Source of the DNA: Candidatus Cloacimonadota bacterium
GTDB taxonomy: Bacteria > Cloacimonadota > Cloacimonadia > Cloacimonadales > Cloacimonadaceae
Reading direction: 5' to 3'
Assembly (NCBI GenBank): GCA_018433885.1
Contig: JAHDQK010000006.1
Coordinates: 31,572-95,571, forward strand
DNA length: 64,000 bases
The translations under genes were made by a program, and so were the position numbers. Positions 24,789-33,933 of the stretch are shown here, piece by piece; positions within the stretch are counted from its first letter, which is position 1; every line of letters begins with the position of its first letter. The notes below the pieces were generated by a model, which was not told the origin of the DNA, searched no databases, and saw only the letters and a list, made by a program, of their open reading frames with translations.

Positions 24789-27497
24789 TTATAACTCTCC
24801 TAATTCACTCAAGATCCTGTTTATATAAGGTCGAATATCGTATTGCAGACGGTTGCTGTTGCGCTCCATGAGTTCTATGATCTGACGGTCGTAATCGCTT
24901 TCGCGGGCAAAATAGATCATAATTTCGGCAAAGGTCTTCTCCGTAGGATATGAGATCAAGCCCTTTTCCAAGAAGGGAAAGCTTTGTGCAGGTGTTTTTT
25001 CCATCAATTCTGCCAAGATGAAACTGATGTATATCTGCCAGCCCTGAGGGTGTTTGAATACCACCCGATCCACAAACTCATCGAGCGCAGCCCAATTCTC
25101 GGTCTTGGTATAGATCTTAGTATAGAATTCTGTAAGCTTAATCTCGTCATCGATGAAGATCTTGCCACGTTCGATATAGGAACTTGCTTTTTCGGCATTT
25201 CCAAGCTCGGCGTAGTGGGTTGCGGCTCTTACAAAACCGGATCCGTAATTCATCACCAGCCTGCGCATATTGTCGTCCATGAACACCCGATCGTCGTCGA
25301 TGGAGCGATATTCATACACTTCATCGATATTGGAAATCAAGCGTGCCACATTCACTTGGCCATCTTCCTGGTGAGAAACCACCCGCGCTACCATACCTTC
25401 GTTTTGGGTAAATTCCTCGAAACCAATATAGCTCTCGCAAGTAACTGCGAAATAGATCGGACGATGCCCAAAATTCTGTTGAATGATGTGAAACACAGCT
25501 TGGTCTGAGATTCTATAAAATGGCTCCCGTGAACGCCATGAGGGAGTTTGCTCCAAAGGTAGTGTAAAAGATCCACTGGCGGGGGTTCCAGTTACCTGCA
25601 GATCGTTGGTGATGCGGGCTATACTCAGTTTGTCGATTTCTTCATCCGTCATTGTAAAAATCACACCCTCTTTATCCCGCAGTTGTTTAATATACCAAGG
25701 TGTATTCAACAGCGAGAGATTAGCGACGGTGACATCCTTGCGAATTCCCTTCAGATAGGTGATTTTGAATTCCATTGCGTCATTGATCGCGGCTAGTGCC
25801 TCCTCCGAGGGGGCAATATTCTGTGCAGGATAGCTATGTTCCTTGGCATGAGGATCTTCCACTGCCTGGGCATACCACAGTGGGAATGTATCGTTATCTC
25901 CATTGGTGAAGATAATCGCGTTTTCTTCCAGAGAGTTTAGGAAGTTCACGCCATAATCCAGCGCGATATATTCGTGAGACCTATCGTGAGTGTGGTATTG
26001 GGAAATCATGTTGCCAATCGGCAGAATCAACAATATGGCGGCAAGGAGATACTTTGCGGCATCTTTCTTGAAGATGTTTATCATCGCCAAAGACCCAATA
26101 CCCAGCCATACTGCCCACATATTGTATGCCACCACAAAGAAATAATCTCTATCCCTCACCTCGGCGTTGGAGAGATTCATCACAAAGACCATGACGATGG
26201 TGGTGAAAATGATCACACTAAGGAAGTAATTGAAGCTGTGTTTGTTTTTACGGAAGTGATACACTGCGCCTCCCAAACCTAGGTAAGCGATCAGGATGTT
26301 GCCAATGGACTTACCGACAACCCCGGGTGTATTCAGGATGGGAGCCAGAACTCCATCAGGAAACCATTGCATCCCGAAATAGCGCAGAAAATGGTAGCCA
26401 AGCTGTTCTCCAAAGAAGCTTGCGCGCCTTACCACAAAGCTGGTATTCCCATATTGCTTGCGCAGAACGTAGTCCATAAAAGCGGAGATTGTGCTGGGAT
26501 GCCCCTCGTTGATGAAAGGACGGTCTGCGGCACGGATCATCAGATAGATATGGCTCGAAAGCCCCACCAGAACTAACAGGAAGGACATCAGCCAGAATTT
26601 CTTGCTAAAGATATCCTTAAGCTCGTAAGCGAGGATCAACAGAGTAACGATGGCAAAGCCCCATTTATCGAATTCATCCACTGCCAAGCCTTTACCGATA
26701 GCGCCGAAGATGAAGTATCCCGCCAAAATCGCGAAGGTATAGCCAATTACTTTTAGCCAGAAGTTATCCTTCCGCATCCCACTTTGGAGCATCGGATAAA
26801 CCACTATGAAAAGCACGGCAGGTGCTATCTGTAGAGCCGTTTGATGCACACAAAAGCCCAGAAAGAAGAGATACACTATCAGCAGCAAGATGTTCTGATG
26901 GTCGTAATCTTCACTCTTCTGAAGCCAGACAAGAGTAAGCCAAAGGATCAGATTTACGAAAAAGACCAAGCCGGAATATACTTCCGCTTCAATCGCGTTC
27001 ATCCAGAAGGTAAAAGAAAAGGCTGTATAAAGGGCTGCCACAGTTCCGGCAAACATCGCTTCCCAAGCCTTTATCTTCATCATGCTTACCAGCTTCACGG
27101 TGAACAGATATGTGAACATCACGGCAAAAGCAGAAGTAAGCCCGGAAATGAAAGCGGCAATCACCGCGTGGGATACAATGCTCCCAAAGAGCGATACGAT
27201 AGCTCTTCCAAACACAATATAGAACGGGTTTCCGGGGGGATGTGGCACACCCAGAATGCTGATGCAGGTGGCATATTCTCCGCTATCCCAAAAACTCATG
27301 GTGCGAGCCTGGGTAGCCATATAGACGATCAGGGTAAGAGCGAAAATAGCCCAGGCAAGGATCTTGTTGTGCAGATCAGGCACCAAAGCCTGAGGTTTTA
27401 GCGGCAGATCGTCCTTTATCCGGATTGCTTCCGGTTTCTGGTACTCTATCGGTTTTTTCTGTCTTAACTGCTTTCTAATGTCTTGATCTTTTGGCAT
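24789..27497 (-). CDS. DUF2723 polytopic membrane protein, putative protein O-glycosyltransferase
   Basis: 902 residues. The N-terminal 550 or so are a polytopic domain with at least ten membrane segments, and the rest is soluble and helical, TPR-like near the end. The DUF2723 signature is clear: WDSGEYATCISILGVPHPPG in the first extracytoplasmic loop, with Asp and Glu placed as in GT-C glycosyltransferases of the PMT/ArnT type. The family is widespread in Bacteroidetes-like bacteria. AAGGAGATCTG precedes the ATG. It probably acts on a lipid-linked sugar donor; the acceptor is unknown. Confidence 0.85.
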   Translation of the reverse strand: MPKDQDIRKQLRQKKPIEYQKPEAIRIKDDLPLKPQALVPDLHNKILAWAIFALTLIVYMATQARTMSFWDSGEYATCISILGVPHPPGNPFYIVFGRAIVSLFGSIVSHAVIAAFISGLTSAFAVMFTYLFTVKLVSMMKIKAWEAMFAGTVAALYTAFSFTFWMNAIEAEVYSGLVFFVNLILWLTLVWLQKSEDYDHQNILLLIVYLFFLGFCVHQTALQIAPAVLFIVVYPMLQSGMRKDNFWLKVIGYTFAILAGYFIFGAIGKGLAVDEFDKWGFAIVTLLILAYELKDIFSKKFWLMSFLLVLVGLSSHIYLMIRAADRPFINEGHPSTISAFMDYVLRKQYGNTSFVVRRASFFGEQLGYHFLRYFGMQWFPDGVLAPILNTPGVVGKSIGNILIAYLGLGGAVYHFRKNKHSFNYFLSVIIFTTIVMVFVMNLSNAEVRDRDYFFVVAYNMWAVWLGIGSLAMINIFKKDAAKYLLAAILLILPIGNMISQYHTHDRSHEYIALDYGVNFLNSLEENAIIFTNGDNDTFPLWYAQAVEDPHAKEHSYPAQNIAPSEEALAAINDAMEFKITYLKGIRKDVTVANLSLLNTPWYIKQLRDKEGVIFTMTDEEIDKLSIARITNDLQVTGTPASGSFTLPLEQTPSWRSREPFYRISDQAVFHIIQQNFGHRPIYFAVTCESYIGFEEFTQNEGMVARVVSHQEDGQVNVARLISNIDEVYEYRSIDDDRVFMDDNMRRLVMNYGSGFVRAATHYAELGNAEKASSYIERGKIFIDDEIKLTEFYTKIYTKTENWAALDEFVDRVVFKHPQGWQIYISFILAELMEKTPAQSFPFLEKGLISYPTEKTFAEIMIYFARESDYDRQIIELMERNSNRLQYDIRPYINRILSELGEL

Positions 27498-27509
27498 CAG
27501 ATCTCCTTA

Positions 27510-28493
27510 TCAATCTTTCATACCGCTACGCGAGTAGCTAGCGATAATTTGTTTCTGGGCGAAGAAAAACAGGATTAAAATGGGCACAATGCTGAAGGTG
27601 GAGGCAGCCATCAACAGAGTAGTCTGGGTGGATGCTTCCTGATTGAAATAACTTAGCCCTACCTGCAACACACGAAGCTCCGGACGGTTGATCATCACCA
27701 ATGGCCACATGAAGCTGTTCCAACTGGTGATCAGTGAAAAGATGGATGCGGTGGCTATTACCGGTTTGGATAGTGGAACGATGATCCGCCAGAGCATACC
27801 AAAGGTGGAACAGCCATCTATGGAAGCTGCATCAAACAGTTCTTTTGGTAGTGCTTTAAAGTGTTGACGGAACAGGAAGATCGTAAAGATGTTCGCTATC
27901 CAAGGGATAATCAGCGCGTTGTAGGTATCCAACCAATTCAGTTTATCCAACAGCACGTAGGATGAGATCATGTAAATCGGCTGGGGTACCATCATCATGG
28001 AGAGAAATAGATAGAAGAAGAAATCCCTGCCCCTAAACTCCATGCGGGCAAAGGCATAGGCGGCTAATAGGGAAGTGATCAATACGCCCACCAAACTGAC
28101 GATGGATACATATATCGTGTTGTAGAAATAGAGTCCAAACGGTACTTTCTTGAAGGCCTTTATGTAGTTCGACAGATGCAGGCTTGGTTTTTTGCGGTAT
28201 AGCTCAATCTGGTTGGAAGGCACTTCTTTGTATTCTTCCACAATGTTCAGGTCCTCATCCAACACGTGGATCACGCTGGTAGAACCTTTGTCCATCACAA
28301 GCAGGATTCGCTCCTGATTGCCGTCGTTGTTCCATACATGATACTCTTCTTTGGGAATAAAAAGGGTTTCCTGTTTGTTGAATTCCGATTGGGTCATCAG
28401 CGAAGTGGAAAGCATCCACAAGAAAGGAACGACCATGGTAAATCCGAAAATGATCAGGATCGTATAGGTGATAATGCTTCTTAACTTATCCAT
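27510..28493 (-). CDS. Sugar-type ABC transporter permease (MalG-like)
   Basis: 327 residues from the ATG at 28493, which has GGGGGAG upstream. Six membrane segments with the EAA-loop pattern AASIDGCSTFGMLWRIIVPL in the MalG position. Between TM1 and TM2 there is an extracytoplasmic insert of about 80 residues (hydrophilic, roughly residues 35-115), longer than usual for MalG. It pairs with the MalF-like gene 11 bp upstream. No binding protein or ATPase gene is adjacent. Confidence 0.9.
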   Translation of the reverse strand: MDKLRSIITYTILIIFGFTMVVPFLWMLSTSLMTQSEFNKQETLFIPKEEYHVWNNDGNQERILLVMDKGSTSVIHVLDEDLNIVEEYKEVPSNQIELYRKKPSLHLSNYIKAFKKVPFGLYFYNTIYVSIVSLVGVLITSLLAAYAFARMEFRGRDFFFYLFLSMMMVPQPIYMISSYVLLDKLNWLDTYNALIIPWIANIFTIFLFRQHFKALPKELFDAASIDGCSTFGMLWRIIVPLSKPVIATASIFSLITSWNSFMWPLVMINRPELRVLQVGLSYFNQEASTQTTLLMAASTFSIVPILILFFFAQKQIIASYSRSGMKD

Positions 28494-28503
28494 TGTCTCC
28501 CCC

Positions 28504-29439
28504 TTAGTAGTTAACGTGTTTTTCCATTCTGCGCTGGAAGATCGTGAGGGCAAGAATCAACAAGAACAGAGCCAGGGAAACAGCACTTGCATAGCCCATT
28601 TCGAGAACGTCGAAGCCGCGTTCATAGATGTAATAAACGATCAATTTGGTGGTGTTCAGCGGCCCTCCCTTATCGGTCATCAAGTAGATTTGCGAGAAGG
28701 TCTGGAAGGTGGTGATAGTTGTCATGATCAGCACATAAAATGTGGTGGGCGAGATCAATGGCACAGTGATGTTCCAAAACTGGCGACCCTTGCCCGCACC
28801 GTCTATCTCCGCCGCTTCGTAATAATCTTTAGAGATGTTTTGCAAACCTGCCAGATAGATAATGGTGTTGTATCCCAGTCCTTTCCAGACAGTCATGATG
28901 ATAATGGCAAATAGTGCTTGGGATGGGCCGTGGAAGAATTGCGGTAGATTGCCCCAGCCAAAGCGTTCAAACATGATCAGAAAGATCCCGCGGGATTCTG
29001 CCAACCACGCTTGCGGAGAGATCCCTACAAATCCCAAGAAGGTGTTCATTAAACCGGTTTGCTCGTTGAAGATCAATTTCCAGACGATGGATACCGCCAC
29101 CAGCGAAGTTACGAAGGGCATAAAATAGATGATCCTAAAAAAGCTTTTAAAATACTTGATCTTGTTCAACATCACGGCGAAAAACATCGACAACACGATG
29201 GTCGCAGGAACCAAGATGATTACCAGCCAAAATGTGTTTCCCATGGACTGCCAAAACACCTGATCCTGCATCATTTTAGAATAATTTGCCAAACCGATGA
29301 ACTTGCCTGTACCCTGCAAGCTCCAATCGTAGAAAGAGAGGATAAAACTCATCACGATCGGGATTAAACGAAAAGCCACCACTATCACCAATGCAGGCAA
29401 AAGGTAGAGGTATGGAGAAATCTTCCACTTTGTTTTCAT
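28504..29439 (-). CDS. Sugar-type ABC transporter permease (MalF-like)
   Basis: 311 residues, six membrane segments. EAA loop AAEIDGAGKGRQFWNITVPL, as in MalF/UgpA-type permeases. Its ATG overlaps the stop of the NtrC-type regulator by 4 bp, so the permeases are translated right after the signalling genes. The substrate is unknown. Confidence 0.9.
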   Translation of the reverse strand: MKTKWKISPYLYLLPALVIVVAFRLIPIVMSFILSFYDWSLQGTGKFIGLANYSKMMQDQVFWQSMGNTFWLVIILVPATIVLSMFFAVMLNKIKYFKSFFRIIYFMPFVTSLVAVSIVWKLIFNEQTGLMNTFLGFVGISPQAWLAESRGIFLIMFERFGWGNLPQFFHGPSQALFAIIIMTVWKGLGYNTIIYLAGLQNISKDYYEAAEIDGAGKGRQFWNITVPLISPTTFYVLIMTTITTFQTFSQIYLMTDKGGPLNTTKLIVYYIYERGFDVLEMGYASAVSLALFLLILALTIFQRRMEKHVNY

Positions 29440-30851
29440 ATCTCACCACCATTATCGTACTCGCTGGACTTGCGGTATTGACGCCAATCAATTCCCAGCT
29501 TCGTACACTTTTTATACAAATTCTCCCGGGTGATATCCGCTAAAGCCGAGGCTTTTTGGATATTCCCGCCTGTTATACTCAGAAGGTTATGGATATAATG
29601 TCGGCCAAAGGCATCCCTCGCCTGTGCCCAACTGATTGAATCTGTATCCGATAGAGGTTCCGTAGCGGAGATCCCTCCTCCGATGATTTCCGGAAGATCT
29701 TCCGGCTGGATAACTTTGTTTTCGGCAAGAATCACCGCATGCTCCAACGCATTGCGCAGTTCCCGAATATTGCCCTTCCAATCATAATTGAGGAGTAAGG
29801 ACATCACTCCCGGAGATATCTTGAGTTCTGTCTTGCCATATTTTTGGCAGAATTCCTGAACAAATGAGCTTGCAAGCAGCCGGATGTCATCCTTCCGCTC
29901 CCTTAGGGGGGGGATATGCAGATTGATCACATTCAGCCGATAATAAAGATCTTCGCGGAATTTACCTTCCTTTACCAATTGGTTGATGTCCTTGTTCGTC
30001 GCGGCAATGATGCGTGTGTCTGTAGTAGCATCACTATCCGAACCAACCGCGCGATAGACACCAGATTCCAATACTTTAAGTAGCTTCACCTGAAACACGA
30101 GTGACGTTTCGGTGATCTCATCCAAGAATAATGTACCACCATTTGCTTCCTGAAAATAACCTATTTTATCCCGATGGGCATCGGTGAAGGAACCTCGTTT
30201 GTGTCCAAACAGCAAGCTTTCCAAAAGTGTCTCGGTGAGGCTGCCACAGTTTACTGAAACAAACTTCTTGTTCTTGCGGGGGCTGTTGCGGTGGATCAGC
30301 TCTGCGAAGACGCTCTTCCCCACCCCGGTTTCTCCGGTGATCAAAGCCAGGGTATCTAGAGCGGAGATCTTTTTCACTTTTTGGATAAGTGCCTGAATGG
30401 GTGGAGAATTTCCGATAATAAGGTTCGTATCCAGCTCCTTATTCAACATCGCACTCAGCCGCCGGTTCTCGGCAATCAACCATTGCGCCTGAAGGGTCTT
30501 CTCCACCATGATATTGATCAGATCTGGGTTTCGCAGGGGTTTTACAATAAACTCGCTCGCTCCCAGTTTCATCGCCATCACTGCGTTTTCGATGGACGCT
30601 TGCCCACTGATCGCGATAACGGCAGTGAAGGGATATTGGGCGGTGATCTCGCGGATCAGATCCAATCCGTTTTCTCCAGGCAATACCAGATCTACAATTG
30701 CAACATGGAACCTGCCCGTTTCCAGCTTCTCCCTGGCTTCCTGAAGAGAGGTAACCAAAGTTTTCTGATACACAGAACCAAGTTGGATACCGATCAGCTC
30801 CAGGCTTTCTGGAGAATCATCCACGATCAGTATCCGGGGGCTTTCGATCAT
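29436..30851 (-). CDS. NtrC-family response regulator with AAA+ and Fis-type HTH domains
   Basis: 471 residues. Receiver domain 1-120 with acidic pair Asp11/Asp12, phospho-acceptor Asp54 (AIVDLVLPG) and the Lys of FIVKPL. AAA+ domain with Walker A GETGVGKS and Walker B GGTLFLDEI. C-terminal Fis-type helix-turn-helix (GGNIQKASALADITRENLYK). The sigma-54 contact loop, normally GAFTGA, reads GSFTDA, so activation of sigma-54 polymerase may be altered. It overlaps the kinase-like gene by 4 bp upstream and the permease by 4 bp downstream. Confidence 0.9.
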   Translation of the reverse strand: MIESPRILIVDDSPESLELIGIQLGSVYQKTLVTSLQEAREKLETGRFHVAIVDLVLPGENGLDLIREITAQYPFTAVIAISGQASIENAVMAMKLGASEFIVKPLRNPDLINIMVEKTLQAQWLIAENRRLSAMLNKELDTNLIIGNSPPIQALIQKVKKISALDTLALITGETGVGKSVFAELIHRNSPRKNKKFVSVNCGSLTETLLESLLFGHKRGSFTDAHRDKIGYFQEANGGTLFLDEITETSLVFQVKLLKVLESGVYRAVGSDSDATTDTRIIAATNKDINQLVKEGKFREDLYYRLNVINLHIPPLRERKDDIRLLASSFVQEFCQKYGKTELKISPGVMSLLLNYDWKGNIRELRNALEHAVILAENKVIQPEDLPEIIGGGISATEPLSDTDSISWAQARDAFGRHYIHNLLSITGGNIQKASALADITRENLYKKCTKLGIDWRQYRKSSEYDNGGEI

Positions 30852-31444
30852 CCAATCACTCCAATAAGAGTGTTCTGCTCTTCCATCCAGATGCTTTCAA
30901 TGCGTTGTTTATCAGCGGGATATAGTTCCAGATCTATCTTTTCGGATAGAGAGCTTGCAATATCGTTGCTGATAACTTTGTCCGGCTTCAGATAAATCGC
31001 GGGTTTGCCCAGATGACTGGATATCCCCGTTTGGATGCTGATTGCTTCGAAGCATTCGTTCAGGATCACCAGTTTGCTTTCGTACCAAGTGCCCAATTCG
31101 ATTAACGAAGCCAGAACGACCTGATCATCAGTGAGATCCTCGCGAACAAAGCGAATGCCGTGTTTAATACTTAGATAGTGTTGCAAGTAGTCCAGTTCAC
31201 GTGTGAGCCAGGAAGCCAGAGAGATCTCCTGAATAAGCTCAAAAGACCTCTCCGAAATCCTGTTATACAGTTCTTTAAGAACTTCATCCATCCTGATGCC
31301 CGCTTGGTATATTTTGGCTATTTCCGCATTATCCGGCTGAGTTTTGCGCAAAATTTGGCTATAACCCAAGATCAGATTCAACGGGTTGTTCAGGTTATGA
31401 ATCAAACCTTCCAAGATATGGCGGGTCAGGATCTTTTCTTTCAT
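30848..31444 (-). CDS. Degenerate histidine-kinase-like protein (HisKA without recognisable ATP-binding domain)
   Basis: 198 residues. The first 70 residues look like a HisKA dimerisation domain with the H-box GLIHNLNNPLNLILGY (His16). A later stretch, LVILNECFEAIS, resembles an N box, but no G1, F or G2 boxes follow and the protein ends about 75 residues later. There is no membrane segment or sensor domain. It overlaps the NtrC-type regulator by 4 bp, so it is probably the partner. It may act as a phosphotransfer or phosphatase protein, not a kinase. No frameshift is evident that would restore a catalytic domain. Confidence 0.65.
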   Translation of the reverse strand: MKEKILTRHILEGLIHNLNNPLNLILGYSQILRKTQPDNAEIAKIYQAGIRMDEVLKELYNRISERSFELIQEISLASWLTRELDYLQHYLSIKHGIRFVREDLTDDQVVLASLIELGTWYESKLVILNECFEAISIQTGISSHLGKPAIYLKPDKVISNDIASSLSEKIDLELYPADKQRIESIWMEEQNTLIGVIG

Positions 31445-31446
31445 AA

Positions 31447-32643
31447 TTAGCGTTTAATTTTCTGATATTCTTCCAGACCCAAGCGGAATATATGCATCGC
31501 TTTTTTAAGATCATCCTTGTTCAGGATATATGCCAAACGCAGTTCATTCTTACCCAAACCAGGAGTGGCATAGAACCCTTCTGCTGGAGCAGCCATCACG
31601 GTCTCGCCATTAACTCTGAACTCATCCAGCAACCAGATCACAAAATCCTCTGCATCAGCAATCGGAAGCTTGGCAACTATATAAAACGCGCCTTCCGGTT
31701 TTTTACAGATAATACCATCAATCGCACTGAGTTCGTTAAAAACCAGATCCCGGCGGGATTGATATTCTTGAACCATCTGCATGAAGTATGAATCCGGAAG
31801 ATACACGCAAGCATTGGCGGCTAATTGGTCGACCGTGGGAGGGCACAACCTCGCTTGCGCGAATTTCAAGGTAGCATTCATCAGCTCGTTGTTGCGGGAT
31901 ACTATGCAACCGATTCGCGCACCACAAGCAGAATAACGCTTGGAGACGCTATCCACCATGATTGCATGCTCTTCAAATCCCGGAATCTGTAACACGCTGG
32001 TGTGGGAAAGGCCGTCGTAAATAAACTCCCGATACACTTCGTCTGAGATCATGAATAGATCGTGCTTTTTACAGATTTCTGCTACGCGAAAGAGCTCTTC
32101 TTTACTATACACCGCTCCGGTAGGGTTACCAGGATTGCACAGCATGATGGCTTTGGTCTTCGGCGTAATCAGCGCTTCAAATGCGGCGTCGTCCGGAAGG
32201 GCGAAGCCATTTTCGGCGTAGGTGGTGATTGCTTTCAGCTTGATGGATGCCATCGTGGCAAAGCCATTGTAGTTTGTATAGAAAGGTTCTGGAACGATAA
32301 TCTCGTCCCCTTCATTGGCAGCAACCATCATGGCGAAGGTAACAGCTTCGCTGCCAGCGGTGGTCACAATGATGTCTTTGGTATCCAGCTTGATCCCAAG
32401 CTTCTGGTAGTAATGAACCAGGCCTTGTTGATACACCTCAAGCCCTTGAGAGGGACCGTAAGCCAGCACTTTTTCCGAAAACTCGTGGTACACCTTCATC
32501 ATTTCGGGTGGAGTAGGGATATCAGGTTGACCGATATTGAGGTGATAGACCTTCACGCCTGCGGATTTTGCCTTAACCGCATGCGGCATCAGCTTCCTAA
32601 TCGGGGAAGCTTGGATGTCCAAAGCTCGTTGAGATAACTTCAT
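31447..32643 (-). CDS. PLP-dependent aminotransferase, class I (aspartate aminotransferase-like)
   Basis: 398 residues. Fold-type I aminotransferase with HLNIGQPDIPTP, NPGNPTGAVYS, ISDEVYREF and the PLP lysine in SVSKRYSACGARIG, and an Arg near the C-terminus for the substrate carboxylate. It makes a 2-oxoacid from an amino acid in the cytosol, which fits a supply role for the 2-oxoacid oxidoreductase further down the same gene run. It lies 2 bp before the kinase-like gene. Substrate not fixed. Confidence 0.9.
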   Translation of the reverse strand: MKLSQRALDIQASPIRKLMPHAVKAKSAGVKVYHLNIGQPDIPTPPEMMKVYHEFSEKVLAYGPSQGLEVYQQGLVHYYQKLGIKLDTKDIIVTTAGSEAVTFAMMVAANEGDEIIVPEPFYTNYNGFATMASIKLKAITTYAENGFALPDDAAFEALITPKTKAIMLCNPGNPTGAVYSKEELFRVAEICKKHDLFMISDEVYREFIYDGLSHTSVLQIPGFEEHAIMVDSVSKRYSACGARIGCIVSRNNELMNATLKFAQARLCPPTVDQLAANACVYLPDSYFMQMVQEYQSRRDLVFNELSAIDGIICKKPEGAFYIVAKLPIADAEDFVIWLLDEFRVNGETVMAAPAEGFYATPGLGKNELRLAYILNKDDLKKAMHIFRLGLEEYQKIKR

Positions 32644-32881
32644 TTTAATAAAGTCCTTTGTGGTTTTTTCTTTGTGTCCTTTATTTAGAACATAGAAAAA
32701 AAGACAAGTAAAATCTTGGTGCAGACTTGCCCCCCATCCGCTTACTGATTGACATTCAACGAAATAGAAAGCACATCATTCTTTCATAAAAGACAATTCT
32801 ATGGCCAAAACGATTGGATTTTTATGAACTTGCAGGTTAATGTCGCTTTCCTGTTCATCCATCTACTGTAAAAAAGATGGT

Positions 32882-32911
32882 AAAAAAATGGCCGGGGTGT
32901 GATTCCCGACC
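32882..32911 (-). terminator. Terminator after the D-2-hydroxyacid dehydrogenase gene
   Basis: On the minus strand GGTCGGG pairs with CCCGGCC and is followed by ATTTTTTT, 25 bp after the stop. The remainder of 32644-32881 holds the upstream region of the aminotransferase gene; I see no gene there. Confidence 0.75.
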
Positions 32912-32935
32912 AATCGACGATGGATATATTCTGAA

Positions 32936-33856
32936 TCAGTTCACTTTGAAGGTTTTATCGCCTTTCTCGAAGAAGGAGATGATCTGCTTGGCAGCAGCAA
33001 TACCGGCATTGGTATTGGCTTCTTCGGTTTGGGCTCCCATCTTCTTGGGAGTGCAATAGATGCGGTCTGCATAAAGCTCATTGATGGTGGCGAGGTTATC
33101 CGGAGCTACGTCGCTCACATAACGGAAGCCTTTCTTTTCGCCAAAAGCTTTCAGTAGAGATTCTTCATCCACCACTTCTTTGCGGGCGGTGTTGATCAAC
33201 ATAGCGCCATTGGGCAGCAAGGAAAGCAGATCCCAATTGATGGACTTCTTGGTCTCGGAATTCGCGGGAATATGAAGGGAAACAAAATCTCCTGTCTTGA
33301 AGATATCTTCCACCTTGGAAAGAGGTTTGACCTGTTCTTTAGACATCACTTCGCTGGCGATGTAAGGATCATAAGCATAGACTTCCATCCCGATGCCGCG
33401 CGCCATTCTAGCTACTAGGCGGGCAATGTAACCATATCCATAGAGAACCAGTTTTTTGCCGGCAAGTTCAGTTCCGCTTTTGCCATTGAACTTTCCGCGA
33501 GCCATATAGATCATCATTCCGATGGCAAGTTCTGCCACGGCATTGGAGTTCTGACCCGGAGTATTCATTACTACTACATCATGGGCGGTGGCGGATTTGA
33601 GATCCACATTGTCGTATCCAGCGCCGGCACGAACTACAATCTTGAGTTTGGGAGCGGCATTGAGGACAGCTTCATCTACCTTGTCGCTGCGAATGATCAG
33701 CGCTTCGGCATCGGCTACTGCTTTGTGAAAATCTCCCACATCAGTGTAGGATTCCAGAAAACTGTACTCGTATTTTGCGGTTTCCAGCTCGGCTTTGATC
33801 TTTGCCGCAGCTTCGGCAGCAAAGGGTTTCTCTGTGGCAATAAGGACTTTTGGCAT
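32936..33856 (-). CDS. D-2-hydroxyacid dehydrogenase, phosphoglycerate dehydrogenase-like
   Basis: 306 residues from the ATG at 33856 (GGAGG seven bases upstream). NAD-binding loop YGYGYIARLVARMARGIG, catalytic Arg in VVRAGAGYDNVDL and ARKEVVDEESLL context. The position of the catalytic His (usually TPHxGA) reads TPKKMGAQTEEA, so Lys replaces His. There is no C-terminal ACT or ASB domain. It could be a short SerA making 3-phosphohydroxypyruvate or a related 2-ketoacid reductase. It follows the phosphofructokinase-like gene but has its own upstream gap. Confidence 0.8.
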   Translation of the reverse strand: MPKVLIATEKPFAAEAAAKIKAELETAKYEYSFLESYTDVGDFHKAVADAEALIIRSDKVDEAVLNAAPKLKIVVRAGAGYDNVDLKSATAHDVVVMNTPGQNSNAVAELAIGMMIYMARGKFNGKSGTELAGKKLVLYGYGYIARLVARMARGIGMEVYAYDPYIASEVMSKEQVKPLSKVEDIFKTGDFVSLHIPANSETKKSINWDLLSLLPNGAMLINTARKEVVDEESLLKAFGEKKGFRYVSDVAPDNLATINELYADRIYCTPKKMGAQTEEANTNAGIAAAKQIISFFEKGDKTFKVN

Positions 33857-33933
33857 TATAGCCTCCATGTATATTTTTTGATTTTCTATATTAAAGTATA
33901 AGCTTCAACGGTGGAAAAGCAAGCCGGGAGAGG

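Noticed and set aside
32864..32891. CCATCT/AGATGG hairpin as a plus-strand terminator
   Set aside because: No plus-strand gene ends here; the better terminator for the minus-strand gene is the GGTCGGG/CCCGGCC stem next to it.
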